64,000 nucleotides of DNA from Caldicellulosiruptor morganii. Lineage in GTDB: Bacteria > Bacillota > Thermoanaerobacteria > Caldicellulosiruptorales > Caldicellulosiruptoraceae. A program made the position numbers and the translations under genes. The stretch lies in NCBI RefSeq assembly GCF_026810225.1, contig NZ_CP113865.1:156001-220000 (forward strand), read 5' to 3'. A model generated the notes under the pieces. That model worked only from the letters and a program-made list of their open reading frames with translations. It was not told where the DNA came from and did no database searches. Below are positions 9,257-17,309 of the stretch, piece after piece; the first letter of the stretch is position 1; the number at the start of each line of letters is the position of its first letter.

Positions 9257-11407
9257 GTGGGGTTGTTTGTGAAAAGGGAAAAGAAAAATGTAGAGAAAAA
9301 GCAATCTCTTAAATTTAAACGTCCAGGTTTCAGCAAAGGCGGGCGACTTGCCAAAAAATTTGCTCTGCTGATTATTTCTATTTTAGTCATACCCATTTTG
9401 ATTATTGATGTGATTTCAATCTCTACTTCAGTAAATTCAGTGTTAAACGAGAGTAAAAAGTCATATCTTGCTGCAACCACTGCTACTTCAAGCTACTTTC
9501 AGCTTGCATTCAAGACTGCTCAAAACAATGGCACACAGCTGATGGCAAATGAGCTTGTACAGAGGCTTTACTCCGAGTCCAAACAGGCAGCACTGGACGA
9601 ATTTCAAAAGTTTACTTTGCAATCAGATGCTTTGAAGGTGGTACAGAATTTAATTGTTGCAGACAACATGATTGCAGGAGTTTATATTTTTGTTGATAAG
9701 GAGAGATCTTTATTTGTTCCTTCTTTACCGTTTGAAATAAACTACGATAAATTAAAAAAGACATCATGGTATCAGAAGATAATAGAAGCTGGCGCACCTG
9801 TACTTTTTGAGTCACATTCAGAGGAGTTTGACAGCATAGCAAAGTCAAACAATGCCAACATGCCTGAGTATGCATTTTCTATAGGTATGCCTTTTAGAGA
9901 TATACAAACCAATGAAACTCTTGGTGTTATGGTTCTTGATATCAAGAAACAATGGATGCAAGAAACATTGCAAAACACTCAAATCAGCCAGAATGGTGGA
10001 TATATGCTTGCGGTAAGCCCATCTGGAAATGTCATTTTGCCATCTGAATGGGAAAATAGCTTTAAATCTTTGCCTGATAGAAACACCGAGTTTGTGAAAA
10101 AGATTTTGCAGCAGCAATCAGCCCAGAAAACGGATGGTGCTTTTGATTCTATTTTCAGTGGCAAACCATTTTTGATTACATACTCACAGGTTCCCGACAC
10201 AGGCTGGACTATAGTTGGGATGATTCCAATTTCTCAGCTTGTTTCTTCAGCGCGAAAACTTGAAATTTTGATTATAGTTCTCACAGTTTTGTTCACTATA
10301 GCAGCGCTTGCAGTTGGTATTTACTTTGCACTGAGGATTGTAAGAGATTTAGAAAAAGTGACAAACATCTTTGCCATCGCTGAAAAAGGCGACCTGACTG
10401 TTACACTGGATATCAAAAGGGATGATGAGATAGGGCTTCTTGCTCACAGCTTTAACAATATGGCAAAAAATATAAAGTCTCTGGTAGAAAAAGGTGTGAG
10501 CTTAAGTGGCGAGGTTACAGGGGCTATTTCAACCCTTGCAACGGTTGCCTCAGAGACGGCTACTGCGTCCAATGAGGTTGCAAAAGCCATTTCTGAAATA
10601 GCAGAGGGTGCCTCCAATCAGGCAAGAGAGGCGACAAACGTTGCTCAGACAGTTTCAAAGTTTGGTGAGAGGATAGAGACAATTGTCAGCTCTGCTGAAC
10701 AGATGAGGGCGCTTTCACAAAATGTTGCTCAGCTTTCAACAAGTGGTACTGATGCTGTTGCAACCCTCAACAGTGTTACGCATGACACAGTGCATATAAC
10801 AGATACAATGATTAAAACAATTAACCAGCTTGCAGAGTATTCAAGGTCTATAGGCAAGATTATTCAGGTTTTGGGCAGCATCTCTGAGCAGACAAAACTT
10901 CTTGCATTAAATGCATCCATTGAGGCTGCAAAGGCAGGGGAAGCTGGACGTGGCTTTGCGGTTGTTGCCCAGGAGATTCGAAAGCTTGCCGACCAGTCAA
11001 AAGAGTCAACAAGAGAAGTTGAGGAGATGATAAAGAAAATTGTAAATCAAACAAAAACTGCACAGGAGGTTGCAGACAGGGTAGAAAATGTCATTGATCA
11101 GCAAAATGAAGCGGTTGAAAATGTTGCTTCTGCATTTTCAAATATAAAAGGTGCAATGGATGAACTTGTAGAAGGGATTGAGAACATTACTGAGTCAATT
11201 TCTGCAATTGACAGAGAAAAGGATGTTATCATCCAGAGCATTGAAAATATTTCTGCAATCTCGCAGCAAACAGCAGCATCGTCTGAAGAGGTTTCTGCAT
11301 CAACCGAGGAGCAGCTTGCAGCAATAGAAGAGCTCAGGGCCATGGCAGAGAGCTTGAATAAGCTTGCACAGGACCTGAAAGATGCTATGAGCACCTTCAA
11401 GGTATAA
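9257..11407 (+). CDS. Methyl-accepting chemotaxis protein with extracellular sensor domain
   Basis: A 716-residue transmembrane chemoreceptor. A basic N-terminus precedes helix 1 (about residues 36-58); a roughly 270-residue external domain with dCache-like features follows; helix 2 lies near residues 335-358, then a HAMP segment. The cytoplasmic signalling domain contains the hairpin-tip block [19 protein letters not shown] that contacts CheA and CheW. The ligand is not predictable. It has its own promoter and is monocistronic between the methyltransferase and the S-layer gene. GTG start. Confidence 0.92.
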   Translation: MGLFVKREKKNVEKKQSLKFKRPGFSKGGRLAKKFALLIISILVIPILIIDVISISTSVNSVLNESKKSYLAATTATSSYFQLAFKTAQNNGTQLMANELVQRLYSESKQAALDEFQKFTLQSDALKVVQNLIVADNMIAGVYIFVDKERSLFVPSLPFEINYDKLKKTSWYQKIIEAGAPVLFESHSEEFDSIAKSNNANMPEYAFSIGMPFRDIQTNETLGVMVLDIKKQWMQETLQNTQISQNGGYMLAVSPSGNVILPSEWENSFKSLPDRNTEFVKKILQQQSAQKTDGAFDSIFSGKPFLITYSQVPDTGWTIVGMIPISQLVSSARKLEILIIVLTVLFTIAALAVGIYFALRIVRDLEKVTNIFAIAEKGDLTVTLDIKRDDEIGLLAHSFNNMAKNIKSLVEKGVSLSGEVTGAISTLATVASETATASNEVAKAISEIAEGASNQAREATNVAQTVSKFGERIETIVSSAEQMRALSQNVAQLSTSGTDAVATLNSVTHDTVHITDTMIKTINQLAEYSRSIGKIIQVLGSISEQTKLLALNASIEAAKAGEAGRGFAVVAQEIRKLADQSKESTREVEEMIKKIVNQTKTAQEVADRVENVIDQQNEAVENVASAFSNIKGAMDELVEGIENITESISAIDREKDVIIQSIENISAISQQTAASSEEVSASTEEQLAAIEELRAMAESLNKLAQDLKDAMSTFKV

Positions 11408-11477
11408 AAGAGTTTTAAAAGCTTTTGCAAAATTATTTCACCAATTTTACAGTTTGGTTACAGATTGAGAAGTTATC

Positions 11478-11506
11478 TTGACTTTGAGAATATGAGTTGA
11501 TAAAAT
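11478..11506 (+). promoter_or_regulatory. Strong promoter of the SLH/S-layer gene
   Basis: TTGACT (11478-11483), exact 17-bp spacer and TAAAAT (11501-11506). The expected start, near 11513, is only about 5 nt before the hairpin at 11518. Confidence 0.8.
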
Positions 11507-11517
11507 GTTAGCTGTAA

Positions 11518-11549
11518 GTGAGAGGGTAGTAAAAAGACTATCCTCTCAC
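11518..11549 (+). other. 5'-terminal mRNA stem-loop in the S-layer leader
   Basis: GTGAGAGGGTAGT pairs with ACTATCCTCTCAC over 13 bp (one G-U) around AAAAAG. It is followed by A-rich sequence, not a T-tract, so it is not a terminator. Placed at the predicted 5' end of the mRNA and well before the ribosome site GGGAGGT, it fits a stabilising 5' stem-loop. Confidence 0.75.
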
Positions 11550-11583
11550 TAAAAAATAACACAGGGAGGTTTGGTGAGTAGTT

Positions 11584-14500
11584 ATGAAAAGATTTAAAAG
11601 ACTCATCGCTATTGTAACAGTAATGCTTTTTGCCCTCTCAATTATTGCTCCTGCGTTTGCACAGGACGAAGCAACAACAGAAGAGACAGGTTCTGTGTAT
11701 GAGCAGGCAGCAAAGGTTCTTCAGGAAAAGGGTATCTTAAAAGGTAATGAGCAGGGTGACCTGATGCTTAACAAGTCACTCACAAGAGCAGAAATCCTTG
11801 CAATGATTATCAGAGCAACAGGTCAGGAAGATGTCGTCGAAAACTACAAGGATGTAGAACCATCATTCACAGATGTTTCACAAGATCACTGGGCATTTGC
11901 ATATGTTGAGGCAGGAAAGGACCTCGGCATTGTAAATGGGTATCCGAATGGAACATTCAAACCAGACAAACCGGTTAAGTTTGAAGAGCTTTGCAAGATG
12001 CTTGTTGCTGCAAAAGGCGAAAGCCCGGCAGCAGGAAAGTGGCCTTTGAACTATGTAAGAAAAGCTCTTGAACTTGGATTTTTCAATGGAATCGAAGATG
12101 AAGTTGGAATTGGTGATGTTGTAATCAGAGGCCAAGCAGCGGTAGCATTTGCAAATGCATTCTTCCAGCCAGAAAAGACAATAGTTGTGAAAGACGTAAA
12201 GCCGGTTGCAAATGACACAATTGAGGTTTATGTTGATGCATATCTTGGAGATGAAGCAGCAACACTTGAAGATGGAGATGTAATTCCTCTTGACTTTGAG
12301 ATCAAGGATGCATCTGATGAGACAAAGACAGTTGCTGTGACATTGATTGATTCTCAGGCATCAGACTTTGGTGCAGGAAAGCTTGTATTGAAGACAGCAG
12401 CACAGACAGAAGGAGCTACTTATAAGCTTTATTACAAGGGCAATGATACAGGTAAGACTTTTGTAGCTGTACCGGTTCAACTTCAAGTTGTAAAAGTTGA
12501 AGTTCCAAACCTGAAACAGGTTGTTGTAACATTCAACAGAGATGTAAAGGATGTTTATGCACAGGATACAAATAACTATGAGATTAAAGTTGGAGATGCA
12601 GTTAAAAACATTGGCGCTGTTAAACTTAGTGAAGACAAGAAGGTTGTTACATTAAACTTGAAAGATGATTTGGCGAACCAGGACAAAGTAAAAGTTACCT
12701 TGAAAACAGGATTGGGATTGAAAGCAGATTATACAGCAGAAATAGGACCGGTTGTTGATGCACAGGCACCTTCAATTGCAAAAGTAACAGCTATCAATCC
12801 ACAGAAGATTCAGATTGAATTCAGTGAGCCTGTTAAAAATTATGGTACTTCATCAAATTACACAGTCAATGGTATGTATCTTGTAAAACAAGTAAAAGGG
12901 TTTGCAGAGGACAGCTCAATTGATCCGAATGTTATTGTGTTGTACCTGTATACTCCACTTAATGTTGGCAGCAATACTCTCAGTGTTGCAGGCGTAACGG
13001 ATATTGCAGGAAATACTGTTGTTAATCCTAGAGTAAGCTTCAATGTTGCTGAAGATAAATCACCAATTGAGCTAAAGAATGTAAGTGCAACAATGACCCA
13101 GATCAAATTTGAATTCAGCAAAGCTATACAGAATATTGTAAGCATCTCACTATCAAATGGAACAGTTACAGGAACATCAATTGATGGTAATGTAGTAACA
13201 ATCTCACTTGGCGATGACATTACAAGCTGCATACCAGTATCTGGTGCTAGTGTTTCACTTCAAGTGGGTGATTATGCAGGACAAACGGCTACATTTAACA
13301 AGTACATTGTTCCTACAATAGATACAGAAAGACCAACCATTAAATCTGTCAATGTGGCTGATTCAACTACAGTAAAGATAACATTCAGTGAAGATGTAAG
13401 AGTACCAAGTGTGTCGGATAACAAAATAGTTGTGAAAGATAAGGACGGAAATCAAAGAGTAATCAGTGCTATTACATGGGATACAGATGACAGTGGTAAC
13501 CAGATTAAGAACACCTTAAAAGTTACGGTTGCTTCACCGCTGCCGGCGGGTGTTGTGACAGTTGTGGTAAGTGGTGTTGAAGATGCATCACCTCTCAAAA
13601 ATGCAAGCTTACCACAGACTGTAACAGCAACCTTAAGTGATACAACACCACCAAGTGTTGTTGCACCTATTGTTTACAATGATGTTGCCGGTGACACGAC
13701 AGAACTTTATATAACATTTGACAAAACATTGAATGCGGCAAGTGCTAATGCTGTTGCAAATTATAAGTACCTGGATAGCACATATGTAACAAGGGACTTC
13801 AGCGGAGCTTCAGCAACTTTACTTTCCAACGGCAAAACAGTAAAGCTGGTTGTGAAAGACAGCGAATTTGCAAGCATGACATATCTGCAAATAATGGGTG
13901 TTGCTGACACAAATGGTAACAAACTTACAACCGCAGTGCTAAAGAATGGTTCCAATTTTGTCAATGCTGGTGCTGCTATAGTCACAGTTGATGCAAATAA
14001 ATTGCCTGAGGCTGTTTCAACAAATAAGATTAAAGTTTACCTAACAGGTCCTATAAATGAGTATACAATTTACGGTGGCGATTTTGAAGTTAAAGCTGGA
14101 TCAAGTACAATAGACATACTTTATGCAAAGTGGCTGGGCGATGAGAAAGCAGTTGAGCTTAATCTGGCAACTGCTGTAGGCGCTGATGCTAAGAGGGATG
14201 GTAATCCAGTTACTGTTTCAGTAAAGGCTAACTCTGTAACAAAAGATTTGCTTGGAAGATCACTTAATAACGGTTCAGCAGTTGGTCCATTTACAGTTGC
14301 TGATAAGATTGCACCAACAATTTCCTCAGTAGAAGCAGTATTCAATACTACAGCTAATCAGACATATGTAACTGTAAACTTCAGTGAAAATATTACTGTT
14401 GGCAATGTGCTTGATCAGTTCAAGGTTTATATCGGTGGGGCGTTGACACAACCAGATGATATAACAGTTGGTCAGAACAATATTGTTTTCAAGTTTAATG

Positions 14501-14622
14501 GTGACAAGAGATACAGTGCAATCAAAGTTGATTATATACCACATTACAATGGATCTTACAGAGTAAAAGATGGTGCTTCAAACGAGCTTGGACAGACAAG
14601 TGTAACAGCTACATGGAAGTAA
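11584..14622 (+). CDS. SLH-domain S-layer protein with Ig-like repeats
   Basis: A 1012-residue secreted envelope protein. Signal peptide (residues 1-26, ending PAFAQ) is followed by three SLH modules (about 35-95, 96-155 and 158-205; for example FTDVSQDHWAFAYVEAG and GYPNGTFKPD) that bind pyruvylated secondary wall polymer. The rest is a string of beta-sandwich domains of the SbsA-Ig type, each opening with a motif such as DTERPTIKSVNV or DAQAPSIAKVTA and an FSE[DP]V signature. Strong promoter, stabilising leader hairpin, good ribosome site and strong terminator suggest very high expression, so this may be the main S-layer subunit. That last point is inference. Confidence 0.9.
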   Translation: MKRFKRLIAIVTVMLFALSIIAPAFAQDEATTEETGSVYEQAAKVLQEKGILKGNEQGDLMLNKSLTRAEILAMIIRATGQEDVVENYKDVEPSFTDVSQDHWAFAYVEAGKDLGIVNGYPNGTFKPDKPVKFEELCKMLVAAKGESPAAGKWPLNYVRKALELGFFNGIEDEVGIGDVVIRGQAAVAFANAFFQPEKTIVVKDVKPVANDTIEVYVDAYLGDEAATLEDGDVIPLDFEIKDASDETKTVAVTLIDSQASDFGAGKLVLKTAAQTEGATYKLYYKGNDTGKTFVAVPVQLQVVKVEVPNLKQVVVTFNRDVKDVYAQDTNNYEIKVGDAVKNIGAVKLSEDKKVVTLNLKDDLANQDKVKVTLKTGLGLKADYTAEIGPVVDAQAPSIAKVTAINPQKIQIEFSEPVKNYGTSSNYTVNGMYLVKQVKGFAEDSSIDPNVIVLYLYTPLNVGSNTLSVAGVTDIAGNTVVNPRVSFNVAEDKSPIELKNVSATMTQIKFEFSKAIQNIVSISLSNGTVTGTSIDGNVVTISLGDDITSCIPVSGASVSLQVGDYAGQTATFNKYIVPTIDTERPTIKSVNVADSTTVKITFSEDVRVPSVSDNKIVVKDKDGNQRVISAITWDTDDSGNQIKNTLKVTVASPLPAGVVTVVVSGVEDASPLKNASLPQTVTATLSDTTPPSVVAPIVYNDVAGDTTELYITFDKTLNAASANAVANYKYLDSTYVTRDFSGASATLLSNGKTVKLVVKDSEFASMTYLQIMGVADTNGNKLTTAVLKNGSNFVNAGAAIVTVDANKLPEAVSTNKIKVYLTGPINEYTIYGGDFEVKAGSSTIDILYAKWLGDEKAVELNLATAVGADAKRDGNPVTVSVKANSVTKDLLGRSLNNGSAVGPFTVADKIAPTISSVEAVFNTTANQTYVTVNFSENITVGNVLDQFKVYIGGALTQPDDITVGQNNIVFKFNGDKRYSAIKVDYIPHYNGSYRVKDGASNELGQTSVTATWK

Positions 14623-14633
14623 TTGTAGATAAC

Positions 14634-14668
14634 AAAAAGAGGGTGAGTTGAATACTCACCCTCTTTTT
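14634..14668 (+). terminator. Terminator of the S-layer gene
   Basis: AAAAAGAGGGTGAGT and ACTCACCCTCTTTTT form a perfect 15-bp stem with a 5-nt loop and T-rich end. Symmetry suggests it could work in both directions. Confidence 0.93.
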
Positions 14669-14690
14669 ATTTTGGGCTCTATAATAAATA

Positions 14691-15052
14691 GGCTCTATAA
14701 TAAATATTGGGGTGGGGGAAAAAGGAAAAAATATAGCGCTTATTCTGAATGCCTGCTATAATAGAAACTGTTTTATGACAGAAAACACTCAAAAAGAGAA
14801 GGGAAGCATCCAGAATAAGTGCTTAAGTATGATAAGTATAATTATATCACTGAACTTTTAAAATCTAAGAATATTATTTTTTACCAAATGAATTAGAATT
14901 AAAGTGAAATTAATATATATAAGTGATTGCATATGGTATTGTTTTTTAAGATTGTATTACCAAAATAAGTGTTTATAACATTTAACGCATAATTGAAAAA
15001 GTTAAGAATGGGAAACATTCAGAAAATCCACTTTACTGCTTGACAAAGAGTG
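14691..15052. mobile_element. Short ISL3-derived (MITE-like) element, degenerate
   Basis: The left edge (GGCTCTATAATAA...TTGGGGTGG...TATTCTGAATGCC) and the inverted right edge (ACATTCAGAAAATCCACTTT...TTGACAAAGAGTG) both resemble the ISL3-type end seen at 24520. About 360 bp lie between and contain no ORF. A second inverted pair, near 14736 and 14806 (CTTATTCTGAATGC against GCATCCAGAATAAG), is nested inside. The first 16 nt are duplicated in tandem just upstream (14675-14690). The interval 15053-15224 is AT-rich with nothing I recognise. Confidence 0.55.
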
Positions 15053-15224
15053 TTTTAAGGATAGTTAATTTATAAATACTGATCAATTTGATAGGAAATT
15101 TGTATTGCTTTTAAAAAGATATACATAACAGATCATATAGCTACAAGTAATAGAAGTATTACACTAAAAAAGAAGAATATTAGTAACAGAAAGATATTTA
15201 AATAAAAAGTCAAAAATCTGAGGA

Positions 15225-16043
15225 TTAAGGCAAAAGAAGCGGATCGCCCACACAGATGCAAGTATCACCCATGTCATTAGCGGTTATTCGTTCAAATTGC
15301 AGTGTTAATGTGTTTACATTTTCAACAGTTACTTCAGCATATACAGGTTTTTTGTTCAGCTCAATTTTGTATTCGCCAATAAGTCTATCATCACCAAATA
15401 TCCTGACCACACCTTTTGAGCCGCTGGTTGAGCAATCAGCAATGACGAGCCAGCAGCTGAATTTTTTAAACTTTCCGTCAATCTTGTATGAAAGGCTAAA
15501 TTTTGCACCATTTGTCCAGTGCTTCCACCAGATGTTTTTGAAAAACTTTTGATAGTTTACAGTAATATTTTCATCATTAAAACCAAATGAAGTATACATC
15601 CCAATGGGTGAAGCACTGAGGTCGGTCAGCCATGTGCCCTCCTTTTTTTTGAACGAGGACATTATTTTAACCTGTTTAGATTTGTCATCAAAAACGTAAT
15701 CCTTTTTTGTTATATTCAGAAATGTAGTAATGATCGATTCAAAATGAACATATCTACGTCCTTTGTAACTCAGGAATGGAAGCTTTTCTGAAATGGTAAT
15801 ATCATCTTTTACAAGGTCGTATTCATATTCCTTTGGCATGTTTGCAAGCTTTTGATTTAATAATTTTACCTGGCTTTGCAGTGAGGAAATTTGCTTTTTG
15901 AGGTTTGCATTTTCAGACTTTAAGTTGTTGTACTGCTTTAGAAGATTTTCATAAAGCTGCCTGTAATCTGGCTTGGTTGAAGCAAGCCCATAAACTGACA
16001 CAAGGAGAAAGAGAGTTGATACCAAAAACATATACTTTTTCAA
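15225..16043 (-). CDS. Secreted protein with coiled coil and NPCBM-like carbohydrate-binding domain
   Basis: A 272-residue exported protein. The N-terminal signal segment (residues 1-21) is followed by a coiled coil (about 27-68) rich in Leu, Lys and Gln heptads, then a middle part resembling copper-amine-oxidase-like or stalk domains (KLPFLSYKGRRYVHFE). The C-terminal 120 residues resemble NPCBM/NEW2 modules, including FGDDRLIGEYKIEL and a terminal GDTCICVGDPLLL. It would be displayed on the cell surface, possibly binding glycans. No operon partners; it diverges from the envelope export operon at 16456. Confidence 0.65.
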   Translation of the reverse strand: MKKYMFLVSTLFLLVSVYGLASTKPDYRQLYENLLKQYNNLKSENANLKKQISSLQSQVKLLNQKLANMPKEYEYDLVKDDITISEKLPFLSYKGRRYVHFESIITTFLNITKKDYVFDDKSKQVKIMSSFKKKEGTWLTDLSASPIGMYTSFGFNDENITVNYQKFFKNIWWKHWTNGAKFSLSYKIDGKFKKFSCWLVIADCSTSGSKGVVRIFGDDRLIGEYKIELNKKPVYAEVTVENVNTLTLQFERITANDMGDTCICVGDPLLLP

Positions 16044-16360
16044 CAGAAATCATCTCCTTTCAATGTGTAAGATTTTAAATACACTTTGTTACTAAAAATA
16101 TAATTAAATCATGCAAAAATATCAACAAAATAAAATTACATAAAATAAATTTTATATATGTAATGTAAATAATAACTTAAAAATTCAACATTTAGAGACG
16201 ATAATGGCTCATACCAGAAGTATCCAAAACATTAGATGTATCGTTGTGTATTAACCACATAATTGAATAAAATGTATATCTAATTAAGCAAATAATTATC
16301 TTTGCTATGCACTACCAGTTATAGAGGCTATTTAGGTCTACTTTTACATTCCCCTAGATT

Positions 16361-16389
16361 TTCACATTTCATTAAAATTTGTTTATAGA
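16361..16389 (+). promoter_or_regulatory. Promoter of the five-gene envelope export operon
   Basis: TTCACA (16361-16366) and TATAGA (16384-16389) separated by 17 bp. The predicted start near 16396 falls inside the palindrome at 16392-16419. Confidence 0.55.
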
Positions 16390-16391
16390 AA

Positions 16392-16419
16392 TTTAAAAAT
16401 TTATTCATAAATTTTTAAA
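16392..16419. promoter_or_regulatory. Perfect 28-bp palindrome at operon start site (candidate operator)
   Basis: TTTAAAAATTTAT and ATAAATTTTTAAA are exact 13-bp inverted arms around TC. The position, just after the -10 box, fits a repressor operator or a 5'-end hairpin. There is no T-tract logic for termination ahead of the gene. Confidence 0.65.
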
Positions 16420-16455
16420 GAGGAAAAATTTTCATGAATAAGGCTAAAGTAAAGT

Positions 16456-17277
16456 ATGAAAATATTCAAATTACTGAAAGCCTGCATAAGCTTCATACTT
16501 GTATTTACTTTTATTTTTGCAATGTTAGTCTTACCATGGGATATATCACATGCCCAATCCAATAGCTCACAAAATTCACAGTCAGATTTAATTGATGTTG
16601 TAAAAAGCTTATCTGGCAGCAAAATCACAATCTACATTGCAAAGCTCTCATCCCAGAGCGATGGCAGAGGTTTTGGAAGAGGTCGAATTGAGCTGACAGG
16701 CAAGACACAAACAATTACAGTTTCAAACAAGACAACAATTGTAACAAGATCATTTCAAAACGGTCAGGTGGTTGAAAAGAAGCTATCAACAAAGGACTTA
16801 AAGACAAACAATATCCTGTACATCTGGTATGCAGATAGCAAAAAGAAAACCATCTCAAAAATACTTGTCCAGGGCACATACGACCCGTATCAGACGCCGG
16901 AGCTGATAGGCATTATTAAAAAAGTTGAGTCAGGCAAAATCACGGTAGTGGTTGCAACAATCGAAAGGCCACAGCCACCACAGAACACATCAAACAATCA
17001 AGCCCAGCAAAGAACAAATCCTCAGCCGCCACAGGGCGGGTTTAGAAGAGGCATGATGAATTTGAAACTATCAAATCAAACAAAGACAGTAGCAATTTCA
17101 AAATCAACAGAAATTGTAACAAGAAATTTTCAAAACGGTCAGATGACAGAAAAGAAGCTGGCAGTAAAGGATTTAAAAGCAAACAACATAGTGTACATCT
17201 GGTATTCTGACAGTAAAAAGACAACTGCAAAAAGGATTATGGTAATGGGAACATATAACCAGAACAGTTCAAAATAA
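16456..17277 (+). CDS. Secreted two-repeat protein of unknown function, first gene of MacAB-type operon
   Basis: A 273-residue exported protein with a signal segment (residues 1-34, ending ISHAQ). It consists of two homologous units of about 85-110 residues: each has KIT-[IV]-[YV] early, then TIVTRSFQNGQVVEKKL or EIVTRNFQNGQMTEKKL, and ends NILYIWYADSKKK or NIVYIWYSDSKKT. The second unit has a Pro/Gln/Asn-rich insert. A DUF5666-like beta fold is possible, but I cannot assign a function. It lies 26-32 bp before the adaptor gene, so it is probably a periplasm-side accessory or cargo-handling part of the exporter. Confidence 0.7.
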   Translation: MKIFKLLKACISFILVFTFIFAMLVLPWDISHAQSNSSQNSQSDLIDVVKSLSGSKITIYIAKLSSQSDGRGFGRGRIELTGKTQTITVSNKTTIVTRSFQNGQVVEKKLSTKDLKTNNILYIWYADSKKKTISKILVQGTYDPYQTPELIGIIKKVESGKITVVVATIERPQPPQNTSNNQAQQRTNPQPPQGGFRRGMMNLKLSNQTKTVAISKSTEIVTRNFQNGQMTEKKLAVKDLKANNIVYIWYSDSKKTTAKRIMVMGTYNQNSSK

Positions 17278-17309
17278 CACAGTAAAAAAGCGAAAGGAAG
17301 GGTGTGCAT

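Larger units (their letters stand above)
16044..16455. other. Divergent intergenic region, AT-rich
   Basis: 412 bp between divergent genes. It holds the promoter and palindrome of the rightward operon (separate entries) and the GGAGATGATTTC-type ribosome site of the leftward gene near 16045-16056. The rest is AT-rich without recognisable genes or RNA motifs. Confidence 0.6.

Noticed and set aside
9845..10117. Reverse-strand ORFs within the chemoreceptor and S-layer genes
   Set aside because: No ribosome sites, no family motifs; they mirror codon bias of the true genes.
11518..11549. Terminator for the upstream chemoreceptor gene
   Set aside because: The stem is followed by TAAAAAATAAC rather than a T-run, and it lies downstream of the S-layer promoter.
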